Positions 25,331 through 32,946 of a DNA stretch of 40,050 nucleotides are shown piece after piece. The stretch comes from CAYMRB01 sp964392615. GTDB taxonomy: Bacteria > Planctomycetota > UBA8108. The stretch lies in assembly GCA_964392615.1 (NCBI GenBank), contig CAYMRB010000031.1:1-40050 (forward strand). The letters run 5' to 3'. A program made the translations under genes and the position numbers. Numbering within the stretch: position 1 is the stretch's first letter; every line of letters begins with the position of its first letter. Under the pieces are notes generated by a model. It was not told the origin of the DNA. It was given only the letters and a program-made list of their open reading frames with translations, and did no database searches.

Positions 25331-28300
25331 GTGCCGTCGCGTCACCGCTTCGTCGTCGTCAGCGTGCTCGTGCTTCTGGGCACGCCGGTCTCCTCCGTCT
25401 TCGCGCGCGCCGAGCGTCCGAACATCTTGCTGTTCCTCGCCGACGACCTCGGCTGCGAGACGCTCGGCTGCTACGGCGGCACATCGTATCGCACGCCGCA
25501 TCTCGACGCGCTCGCCCGCGACGGGCTGCGTTTCCGTCACGCGTACAGCATGGCGGTGTGCCATCCGACGCGCGTCTGCCTGATGACGGGACGCTATCCG
25601 TTTCGACTCGGCAACCCGCGCTGGGGGAGCTTCCCGCGTGCCGCGGAGACGCAGACTTTCGCGCACGCGATGAAGGCCGTGGGCTACGCGACGGCCGTCG
25701 CCGGCAAGTGGCAGCTCGCGCTGCTCGGCAAGGATCGCGGGCAGCCGTACCGCCTCGGCTTCGACGAGTTCTGTCTGTTCGGCTGGCACGAAGGCGCGCG
25801 CTATTGGGATCCGTGGATCTGGCAGAACGGCGTGCGACGGCGTGACGTGGGCGACCGCTACGGGCCGGACGTCTACACCGAGTTCCTGATCGACTTCATG
25901 TCGCGGCACCGCGAGCAGCCGTTCGTCGCGTTCTACTCGATGGCGCTGTGTCACGACGTCACCGACGATCTGAAGGAGCCCGTTCCGTTCAAGCCGGGCA
26001 AGGATCGCTACGAGAGCTACACCGAGATGGTCGAGGCGATGGACGAGCGCGTCGGCCGGCTCGTCGCCGCGCTCGAGCGTCTCGACTTGCGTCGCGACAC
26101 GCTCGTTCTGTTCATCGGCGACAACGGCACGCCGAGTCGGTCGATCCTCCACGTCAGGGACGGCAAGCTCGTGCGCGAGAGCGTCAGCTCCCGCATGGGC
26201 GACGTCGTCATCCCCGGTGGCAAAGGCAAGCTGACCGACGGCGGCACGCATGTACCGCTGATCGCCAGCTGGCCCGCGCGCATCACGACCGGACGCGTGA
26301 CCGATGCGCTGGTCGACATGAGCGATTTCCTACCGACCTTCGCCGATCTCGGTGCGGCCGCGATGCCGCAGGGTGTCGACATCGACGGTCGCAGCTTCGC
26401 ACCGGTCCTGACGGGCGCGAAGAAGACGACGCGTGACTGGGCGTTCGCCGAGCACGGCGGCAGGTGGTGGGTGCGCACCGAGCAGTGGAAGCTGTACGGC
26501 GACGGACGGCTCTTCGACATCGCGAACGACGACACCGAACGCCGTGCTGTGGCCGTCGATGGTCAGTCCGCCGAAGCCGCGGCAGCGCGCGAGCACCTCG
26601 CGGCCGTCGCGCAGGAGATCGAGCGCAACCATCGTCAGCTGGCGGACCACCGCGCGCTGCAGTGGAACGACTTCGGCAAGCGCACCGTCCGATTCGGCGG
26701 CCACCGCTGGCGCGTCAAGGGAAAGGAGCCGTGCCGCTACGGCCCCCGCAGCAATTGGTTCTCCGATGCGGCCGAGACCGTGCGCGTCGACGGGAAGGGA
26801 CGGCTCCATCTCGGCGTCTCGAAGCGCGACGGCAAGTGGTCCTGCGCCGAGATCGCGACCGAGGATGCGCTCGGCTACGGCGAGTACGCGTTTCAGCTGC
26901 GGGGCCGTGTCGGTCGACTCGATCCGAATCTCATCCTCGGCCTGTTCCTGTGGGAGTACCAGTCGACGTACGACGGTCTGGACGAGCGCAACGTCGCGAA
27001 CGAGTTCGACATCGAGATCGGCTCGTGGAAAGGCCGGGAGTCGAAACGTCCGGCACAGTTCGTCTGCCAGCCGTGGGCTAAGAAGGGCAACCTACACCGA
27101 TTCGATCCGCGCATGCCGTCTGACGACGAGGCGATGACGGTCGCGTTTCGCTGGGAGCCGGACCGCGTGCGATGTCGAGCCTGGCGCGGCCACGACCGCG
27201 AGCCGGCGGTCGAGGAGCTCATCACCTCGTGGGACTACACGGGCTCCGACGTGCCGACGGGCGAGCCGCGGATGCACATCAACCTCTGGCTGCTCGAGCC
27301 CGCGCCGTCGGACGAGAAGGACCACGAGGTCGTCATCGACGGATTCCGCTTCACGCCGCTCGGAAGCAGAGACGTCGTACCGCGCGTCGAGGTCGAAGAG
27401 GACGTCTACCGCCCGCGCGGCGCGAACAACGGCTCGGGGCCGATGTGGTGCTTCGGGTCGACGTGCATCGCGCGCGTCGGCGACACGGTGTACGCGAGCG
27501 GCATCGAGGTCATCCCGGACGCGAAGCCGCTCAACAACACGCTGCCGGTTCTCTTTCGACGCGACCCGAATGGCTGGAGGAAGATGTACAATCACCGGGG
27601 ACGCACGCGCGAGCCGAGCCCGCTCGCGGCGTTCCGCGATGGTCGCCTGTTCCTGTCGATCAACCCGACGTTGACCGAGCCGGACACCTACGGCGGCCCG
27701 GCGCGACCGCGCGTCGTCGAGCTCGACGAGGACGCGAGGACCGGGCGCTTCCTCGACCCGGTCTGGGACGGCAAGCCTCCGTTCACCGAGCACTCGTATC
27801 GCAGCTTCGCGGCGGACGGCGAGGCGGGCGAGCTCATCCTGCTCCAGAACATCGGCTACGGCCACGCGGAGTGGAGCTTCCTCGATCGCGACAGCAAGTG
27901 GTCGGCGCAGGGCAAGATCCTCTGGCCCGGCTCCGCGCCGAGCGGCAAGAACTGGGGTGCCGAATACGACAAGCCGCAGCCGATCCGCGTGTGTTATCCG
28001 ACGGTCGCGCTGAAGGATCGCGCGGTCTGGTTCTGCGGCGTCAGCGACATCGTCGAGCCGTACGACGCGTGGCGGAGGTACAAGCGCGAGCTCACCGGAC
28101 GCAAGTGGGACTACGACTTCCGCCGGCTGTTCTTCACGTGGTCGGACGATATCGCGACCGGCAAGTTCGAAGAGTGGGTCGAGGTGTCGAGCCGCGACAA
28201 GACCGCGGGCCACATATTCCCCTGTGACCTTCACGTCGCGCGCAACGGCGATGTCTTCGTCCTGTGGTACGAGAGGGCGATCGACGAACGCCTGCGTGCG

Positions 28301-28705
28301 AAGTTCTTCCCGCAGGCGAAGCAGCGCTACTCGCTCGAGTACGCGATCCTGCGCCGCGGCGAGATCGTCCGCCGCACCGCGCTCGTCGAGGGCGGCGAGG
28401 CCGTCGAGGGGCCTGGCGGATTGCGCCCCGGTCGCGGGCGCTTCCACGTCATGCCGGACGGCCGCCTGCTCGTCGTCTATCACGTCGGCGGCACGAACCG
28501 CGATGGCAAGGGGATCTCGGAGAACCGCATCGTCGAGATCTTCCCCGACGGACGACACGGCGAAGCAGTCACCGTACCGCTCGAGAAGCCGCTGACGGCG
28601 TTCTTCACGGCAACACCGCGCGCCGGATGCGCGCCGTCCGACGTGATCGACCTTTTCGGCCAGATCGGCGACGCGATGCGCTACGTTCGCGTGCGGTTGC
28701 GATAG
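25331..28705 (+). CDS. Exported sulfatase fused to a GH16/concanavalin-like domain and a sialidase-like propeller
   Basis: A 1124-residue protein starting at GTG 25331 (GAGAGG 10 bases upstream), with a signal peptide (FVVVSVLVLLGTPVSSVFAR). The sulfatase domain (about 30-450) begins RPNILLFLADDLGCETLGCY and has the formylglycine site C77-H-P-T-R81, GKWQLA and FIGDNGTP. A lectin-fold region at about 455-680 has YGPRSNWFSDAAETVRVDGK, NEFDIEIGSWKG and MHINLWLLEP, like GH16-related domains; a catalytic ExDxxE set is not clear, so it may only bind. The last 440 residues look like a BNR/sialidase-like beta-propeller (FGSTCIARVGDTVYASGIE, HSYRSFAADGEAGELILLQN). The three parts are in one unbroken frame. 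It probably desulfates and grips a polysaccharide. Confidence 0.87.
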   Translation: MPSRHRFVVVSVLVLLGTPVSSVFARAERPNILLFLADDLGCETLGCYGGTSYRTPHLDALARDGLRFRHAYSMAVCHPTRVCLMTGRYPFRLGNPRWGSFPRAAETQTFAHAMKAVGYATAVAGKWQLALLGKDRGQPYRLGFDEFCLFGWHEGARYWDPWIWQNGVRRRDVGDRYGPDVYTEFLIDFMSRHREQPFVAFYSMALCHDVTDDLKEPVPFKPGKDRYESYTEMVEAMDERVGRLVAALERLDLRRDTLVLFIGDNGTPSRSILHVRDGKLVRESVSSRMGDVVIPGGKGKLTDGGTHVPLIASWPARITTGRVTDALVDMSDFLPTFADLGAAAMPQGVDIDGRSFAPVLTGAKKTTRDWAFAEHGGRWWVRTEQWKLYGDGRLFDIANDDTERRAVAVDGQSAEAAAAREHLAAVAQEIERNHRQLADHRALQWNDFGKRTVRFGGHRWRVKGKEPCRYGPRSNWFSDAAETVRVDGKGRLHLGVSKRDGKWSCAEIATEDALGYGEYAFQLRGRVGRLDPNLILGLFLWEYQSTYDGLDERNVANEFDIEIGSWKGRESKRPAQFVCQPWAKKGNLHRFDPRMPSDDEAMTVAFRWEPDRVRCRAWRGHDREPAVEELITSWDYTGSDVPTGEPRMHINLWLLEPAPSDEKDHEVVIDGFRFTPLGSRDVVPRVEVEEDVYRPRGANNGSGPMWCFGSTCIARVGDTVYASGIEVIPDAKPLNNTLPVLFRRDPNGWRKMYNHRGRTREPSPLAAFRDGRLFLSINPTLTEPDTYGGPARPRVVELDEDARTGRFLDPVWDGKPPFTEHSYRSFAADGEAGELILLQNIGYGHAEWSFLDRDSKWSAQGKILWPGSAPSGKNWGAEYDKPQPIRVCYPTVALKDRAVWFCGVSDIVEPYDAWRRYKRELTGRKWDYDFRRLFFTWSDDIATGKFEEWVEVSSRDKTAGHIFPCDLHVARNGDVFVLWYERAIDERLRAKFFPQAKQRYSLEYAILRRGEIVRRTALVEGGEAVEGPGGLRPGRGRFHVMPDGRLLVVYHVGGTNRDGKGISENRIVEIFPDGRHGEAVTVPLEKPLTAFFTATPRAGCAPSDVIDLFGQIGDAMRYVRVRLR

Positions 28706-28736
28706 CGCGGCCCGTCGCCGAAGCCTGGACCGGCCC

Positions 28737-28824
28737 CTTCGTTGCCTTCGTTCTCTTCTGTTCGTTCTCTTCTCTTGTCTCTCGAGGATGCGGTCTTGAA
28801 CAGAAGGCAACGAAGGCAACGAAG
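28737..28824. repeat. 27-bp inverted repeat (GAACAGAAGGCAACGAAGG type) forming a large hairpin
   Basis: The left arm (28737-28763) and right arm (28798-28824) are inverted copies with about three mismatches around a 34-base loop. The right arm contains a direct duplication of GGCAACGAA. It lies in the 172-base gap after the sulfatase fusion; six T residues occur only about 28 bases later (28852-28857), so a classical terminator is uncertain. The purine-rich arm resembles dispersed intergenic repeats known in planctomycetes and verrucomicrobia, by recollection. Confidence 0.65.
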
Positions 28825-28877
28825 AAAGATAGACTCGCTTCCATGTAGGCTTTTTTGCATCGACGAGGAGGGAACCG

Positions 28878-30191
28878 ATGATCAGAAGCGCGCTCGCATT
28901 CATCGTGTGCTCGCTGTGTTCCGTCGCGACGTTGTTCGCGCAAGAGCAAGAGAAGGCGCCGTCTAAGCGTCCGGACCTCTACAGCGTGCTCGACTACGGC
29001 GCCGTGGGCGACGGCAAGACCGACGCGACGGCCGCGTTCCAGGCGGCGCTCGACGCGGCCGGCGAGGCGCGCGGGGGGATCGTCGATGCGCCGCGCGGCA
29101 ACTACCTCTTCCGCGGCCATCTCGACGTGCCGCGGGCAGTGACGCTGCGCGGCGTCTGGGCATCGGTTCCGGCGCACAACGGCCTTCGCGATCGAGGTCT
29201 GCCGAAGCCGACCGACGATGGCACGACGTTCCTCGTCACCGAGAACGCCGGCAAGGAGGACGGCGCGCCGTTCATCACGCTGCACACGAACAGCACGCTC
29301 GAGGGCGTCGTTCTGTACTATCCGGATCAGAAGATCGACGACGAGCCCGTCGCCTATCCGTGGGCCGTCGCGATGCGCGGCAAGAACCCCGCGGTTCGCA
29401 ACATCGAGCTCCTCAATCCGTACAACGGCATCGACGCGAGCCGGAACGAGCGTCACCTCATTCGCAACGTTCACGGCCAGCCGATACGACGCGGCGTGTT
29501 CGTCGACGCGATCTACGACATCGGCCGCATCGAGAACGTCCACTTCAACCCGTGGTGGAGCATGAAGCCGAAGCTCTTCCAGTGGCAGATGCACAACGGC
29601 GAGGCGTTCATCTTCGGCCGCAGCGATTGGGAGTACGTGCTGAACACGTTCTGCTTCGGATACAAGGTCGGCTATCGGTTCACCCGGACGAAGACGGGCC
29701 TTTGCAACGGTAACTTCCTCGGCCTCGGCGCCGACGATTGCCACACCTCGGTCGTCGTCGAGGAGTGTGCGCCGTACGGCTTGCTGTTCACGAACGGGCA
29801 GTTCGTGTCCTTCCACGGCCCCGATCCGACCATGGTCAAGGTCGGCGAGAAGAACAAGGGCTCGGTCCGTTTCGTCAACTGCGCGTACTGGGGGCCGTGC
29901 CATCAGATCGCGCACCTGCAGGGAACCGGCACCGTCGGCTTCAGCGACTGCACGTTCACGCAGTGGGACCAGAAGCGCGAGGGGCGCCACGCGATTCAGG
30001 CGCAGAGCGGCACGGTGCTAGTCCGAGGCTGCGAGTTCCGCCGCAACGCGCCGCAGATCGAGCTCGGGAAGCAGGTCCGCCGGGCCGTCATCACGAGCAA
30101 TATCTTCACGGGCGAGACGCGGATCGCCAACGAGAGCCTCGGCAAGGTCCGGATCGCGAACAACGTGGACGATAGCGTGGAGGACGAGTAG
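28878..30191 (+). CDS. Exported pectate-lyase-like right-handed beta-helix protein
   Basis: A 437-residue protein with a signal peptide (SALAFIVCSLCSVATLFAQ). It begins with the pectate lyase superfamily signature YSVLDYGAVGDGKTDATAAF followed by AALDAAG, and the rest shows short parallel beta-helix turns rich in Asn and Gly (NIELLNPYNGID, VRIANNV). The catalytic residues cannot be assigned with confidence, and lyase, hydrolase or binding activity on polysaccharide are all possible. GGAGGG lies 5 bases before the ATG. Its TAG stop is the first three bases of copy 2 of the palindromic repeat. The neighbours are a sulfatase fusion and a sialidase-like protein, all probably exported. Confidence 0.85.
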   Translation: MIRSALAFIVCSLCSVATLFAQEQEKAPSKRPDLYSVLDYGAVGDGKTDATAAFQAALDAAGEARGGIVDAPRGNYLFRGHLDVPRAVTLRGVWASVPAHNGLRDRGLPKPTDDGTTFLVTENAGKEDGAPFITLHTNSTLEGVVLYYPDQKIDDEPVAYPWAVAMRGKNPAVRNIELLNPYNGIDASRNERHLIRNVHGQPIRRGVFVDAIYDIGRIENVHFNPWWSMKPKLFQWQMHNGEAFIFGRSDWEYVLNTFCFGYKVGYRFTRTKTGLCNGNFLGLGADDCHTSVVVEECAPYGLLFTNGQFVSFHGPDPTMVKVGEKNKGSVRFVNCAYWGPCHQIAHLQGTGTVGFSDCTFTQWDQKREGRHAIQAQSGTVLVRGCEFRRNAPQIELGKQVRRAVITSNIFTGETRIANESLGKVRIANNVDDSVEDE

Positions 30192-30266
30192 CAGCCTGTT
30201 GAAGAAGGCAATCCGGCGCGACGACGGCCAGCTCGCCCTCGCGCTCGGAGCCCTTTTTCAACGGAC
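30189..30266. repeat. 78-bp palindromic repeat, copy 2 (shortened centre)
   Basis: It begins TAGCAGCCTGTTGAAGAAGG and shares GGCAATCCGGCGCG and the CTCGGAGCCCTTTTTCAACG end with copy 1, but its middle is about 85 bp shorter. The ends still pair (TCCGGCGCGA with TCGCGCTCGGA). As in copy 1, the first TAG is the stop codon of the upstream gene and the next gene is co-oriented. Confidence 0.78.
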
Positions 30267-30318
30267 CGGTAAGGGGAACGGTTACAATGAGGCCCGGGTT
30301 TCCACAGGAGGGTCTCAC

Positions 30319-31452
30319 ATGCGCACGCTTTGTGCCGCCGCCGTCGTTCTGGTCGCTTCCGCCGCGAATGCTGCCGCCGAGGAGTATCCGGTCGATCCGG
30401 CCCTTCTGTCCCGACCGGGCGTCCTTGCGGCCGAGATGATCTGGCAGGAGGCGCCGTTTCCGTCGTGTCACGCATCGACGATCGTCGAGACGTCCGACGG
30501 ACTCATCGCGGCGTGGTTCGGCGGCACCGATGAGGGCCACCGCGATGTCGGCATCTGGGTTTCGCACCGCGAGGCCAAGCGCTGGACCGCGCCCGTCGAG
30601 GTGGCCGATGGCGTTCAAAGTGCGTCGAAGCGGTATCCGTGTTGGAACCCCGTGCTCTTCCAACCGCGCGGCAAGTCGCCGCTGCTGCTCTTCTACAAGG
30701 TCGGCCCGAGCCCGCGCGAGTGGTGGGGCGAGCTGAAGACGTCGAGCGATCAGGGCAAGACGTGGTCGGCCGCGCGTCGGCTGCCCGACGGCATCCTCGG
30801 CCCGATCAAGAACAAGCCGATCCAGCTCGCCGATGGCGACATCCTGTGCGGGTCGAGCACCGAGCACGCCGGATGGCGAGTCCACTTCGAGCGCACGAGC
30901 GATCTCGGCAAGACGTGGAAGCGCACCGACGCGGTCAACGACGGCCGCCGCTTTGGCGCGATCCAGCCGACGATCCTGAGCTATCCGGGTGGCCGTCTGC
31001 AGGCGCTGAACCGCAGCCGGCAGCGCGCGTTGACGGCCGTCTGGTCGAGCGACGCGGGCGAGACGTGGGGCGACATGACGGCGATCGGGCTGCCGAATCC
31101 GAACGCCGGTGCCGATGGCGTCACGCTCGCCGACGGTCGCCAATTGCTGGTCTACAACCACACCGTGCGCGGTCTGGCATTTCCGTCCGGTCGCAACATG
31201 CTGAACATCGCGGTGAGTCGCGATGGGAAGACGTGGCAGGCGGCACTCGTTCTCGAGCTTCAGAAGGGCGAATACTCGTATCCCGCGGTGATCCAGACGC
31301 GAGACGGTCGAGTCCACACGACGTACACGTATCGACGGCGTCGAATCAAGCACGTCGTTATCGATCCGGCGAAGCTCGAGCTGCGGCCGATCGTGGACGG
31401 AAAGTGGCCGTTCCCGAAGCGGGTGAACAGCAAGAAGGAGGCGAGTCGATGA
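30319..31452 (+). CDS. Exported sialidase-like (BNR/Asp-box) protein
   Basis: A 377-residue protein with a signal peptide (TLCAAAVVLVASAANAAAEE). It is a six-bladed propeller of the BNR_2 type with four Asp-box-like repeats: SSDQGKTW, TSDLGKTW, SSDAGETW and SRDGKTW. FPSCHASTIVE and LIAAWFGGTDEGHRDVGIW form the first blade seen in bacterial exo-sialidase-like proteins. The full sialidase Arg triad was not verified, so the substrate is unknown; a role in glycan breakdown fits the context. AGGAGG lies 6 bases before the ATG at 30319. Its TGA overlaps the ATG of the DinB gene. Confidence 0.87.
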   Translation: MRTLCAAAVVLVASAANAAAEEYPVDPALLSRPGVLAAEMIWQEAPFPSCHASTIVETSDGLIAAWFGGTDEGHRDVGIWVSHREAKRWTAPVEVADGVQSASKRYPCWNPVLFQPRGKSPLLLFYKVGPSPREWWGELKTSSDQGKTWSAARRLPDGILGPIKNKPIQLADGDILCGSSTEHAGWRVHFERTSDLGKTWKRTDAVNDGRRFGAIQPTILSYPGGRLQALNRSRQRALTAVWSSDAGETWGDMTAIGLPNPNAGADGVTLADGRQLLVYNHTVRGLAFPSGRNMLNIAVSRDGKTWQAALVLELQKGEYSYPAVIQTRDGRVHTTYTYRRRRIKHVVIDPAKLELRPIVDGKWPFPKRVNSKKEASR

Positions 31453-31931
31453 AGGGCAAGGAGATCGTACGACTGTACGAGTTCAACGCGCGCGCCCTGT
31501 CGATGAACACGGACGGGCTGACGCATGACGACAGCCTCGTCGCGCCGCCGTCCGGAGGGAGCAACGCGAACTGGGTGCTCGGGCACATCGTCGCGACGCG
31601 CAACATCGCGTTGACGATGGCGGGACTCGAGTCGATCTGGGACAAGGAACGCAACGAGCTCTACGACCGTCACGCGCCGCCGGTGACGGAGCCGACCGCG
31701 GTGGCGCTCCAAGACCTGCTCACCGATTTCGGTTTGACTCAGGAGACCTTGCTCGCCCACCTGCGCGACCGCAGCGACGACGAGCTCCGGGCGCCGCTCG
31801 ACGAGCCGAGCGAGAACTTCGGCCGCACGATCAGCGACGCCCTCGCAGCTTTCTCACTGCACGAGGCCTATCACATCGGCCAGCTCGGCGTGCTGCGCCG
31901 GATGATCGGCAAGGACGCCGGAATCTCCTGA
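31449..31931 (+). CDS. DinB superfamily protein
   Basis: A 160-residue four-helix-bundle protein of the DinB/YfiT type. His residues at the expected places form the likely metal triad: LGHIVATRN in helix 2 and HEAYHIGQLG near the C-terminus. Members include thiol-dependent transferases using bacillithiol or mycothiol; the substrate here is unknown. The ATG overlaps the stop of the sialidase-like gene (ATGA), implying coupled translation although one product is exported and this one has no signal. It converges on the membrane CxxC gene with only 5 bases between. Confidence 0.88.
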   Translation: MKGKEIVRLYEFNARALSMNTDGLTHDDSLVAPPSGGSNANWVLGHIVATRNIALTMAGLESIWDKERNELYDRHAPPVTEPTAVALQDLLTDFGLTQETLLAHLRDRSDDELRAPLDEPSENFGRTISDALAAFSLHEAYHIGQLGVLRRMIGKDAGIS

Positions 31932-31936
31932 TCGGT

Positions 31937-32860
31937 TCACTCCGGCGTCGTTTCGGAGCCTGCGTCCGTCCCCGAGTCCTCCGTCTCGCCTTCCGGCTGC
32001 TCGTCCTCCGCCTCGGCGCGGGCGGTCGCGATCTCGACCACGCGCTCTCGAACCGCGGCGTTGATGAGCAAGAGCTCGATGAACTCGTCCGTCTCGCGGC
32101 TGTCCTTGCCCTGCTTGTCGAGCTTGACGATGATCTCCCGGACGGTCAGCGTGTGGAGGGTGTCGCACGTCTCGCAACGCTTGAGAACCAGCTCGGTGAA
32201 CTGTGTGCCGGGATGCTCTCGGCTCGCGAGCGCTTCGATGGCAGAGAGGTCGCCGGCTTCGAGCTGGCGTCGCAGCTCCTCGCGATCGGCCACCGCGGCG
32301 AATCCCGGCAAGACGAGCTCGTCGTCGGCCCAGGCCTCGCAAACCTCGCAGAACGGCGTGCCCGTGACGGTGCTTTTCGCCAGCATCGTGGTCACCCCGA
32401 CGACGATGCCTGCCTCGATGAGCCAGAAGAGCGCCAGGAACACGCCGCTCGGGGCCCAGCCCACGATCTCCCAGGGAGCCCCCTCGGACAGCACGTTCAA
32501 CTGAATCTGCAGTAGCGCCGCCGGCGAGAAGGTCAGCAGCTCCCCGTCCGTGTACGCCGGTACCCAGAACACCCAGGTGAAGTAGGACCCGATCACGCCG
32601 ATGATCAGCCCCACAACAGGGCCGAACCCGTAGTTGCGGACCTTGCCCTGCCGCAGGCCGAACGCGGTCACGAAGCCGATTCCGCAGCCCAGGCCGATCG
32701 TCAGCAGGAAGTTGATGTAGATGAACGGAATGTAGCGCGTGGCGTAGCTGTAGATCGCTCCGAGCACGGCTGCCGCCACGCCGCCCAGAAGCGGCACCAG
32801 GACGACGCTGGAAGCGTTGAAGCCCCCGGTGTGTCGATAGTAAATCTCGTCTGTCCGCAT
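31937..32860 (-). CDS. Membrane protein with two CxxC motifs, function unknown
   Basis: A 307-residue protein with three or four membrane helices in the first 165 residues (VVLVPLLGGVAAAVLGAIYS, INFLLTIGLGCGIGFVTAF, VVGLIIGVIGSYFTWVFWV, VFLALFWLIEAGIVVGVTT). A soluble domain follows with C171-x2-C174 (FCEVC) and C229-x2-C232 (RCETC), 55 residues apart, suggesting one zinc site or a redox pair. The C-terminus is acidic and low-complexity. A Gly-rich hydrophobic start precedes the helices. AGAAAGG lies 10 bases before the ATG. No family was recognised. It is co-oriented with the dihaem protein gene upstream, 86 bases apart. Confidence 0.75.
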   Translation of the reverse strand: MRTDEIYYRHTGGFNASSVVLVPLLGGVAAAVLGAIYSYATRYIPFIYINFLLTIGLGCGIGFVTAFGLRQGKVRNYGFGPVVGLIIGVIGSYFTWVFWVPAYTDGELLTFSPAALLQIQLNVLSEGAPWEIVGWAPSGVFLALFWLIEAGIVVGVTTMLAKSTVTGTPFCEVCEAWADDELVLPGFAAVADREELRRQLEAGDLSAIEALASREHPGTQFTELVLKRCETCDTLHTLTVREIIVKLDKQGKDSRETDEFIELLLINAAVRERVVEIATARAEAEDEQPEGETEDSGTDAGSETTPE

Positions 32861-32946
32861 CGTTCGTCAGCCTTTCTGTCCCGACGCCGGGACACTTCAC
32901 GTCAGGCTGGCGCTCACCACGTACCCCGCGGCTGCACCGCTGCCAG

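Noticed and set aside
27092..28903. 603-codon minus-strand frame over the sulfatase fusion
   Set aside because: Antisense frame without motifs; the plus frame continues a propeller fold to its stop.
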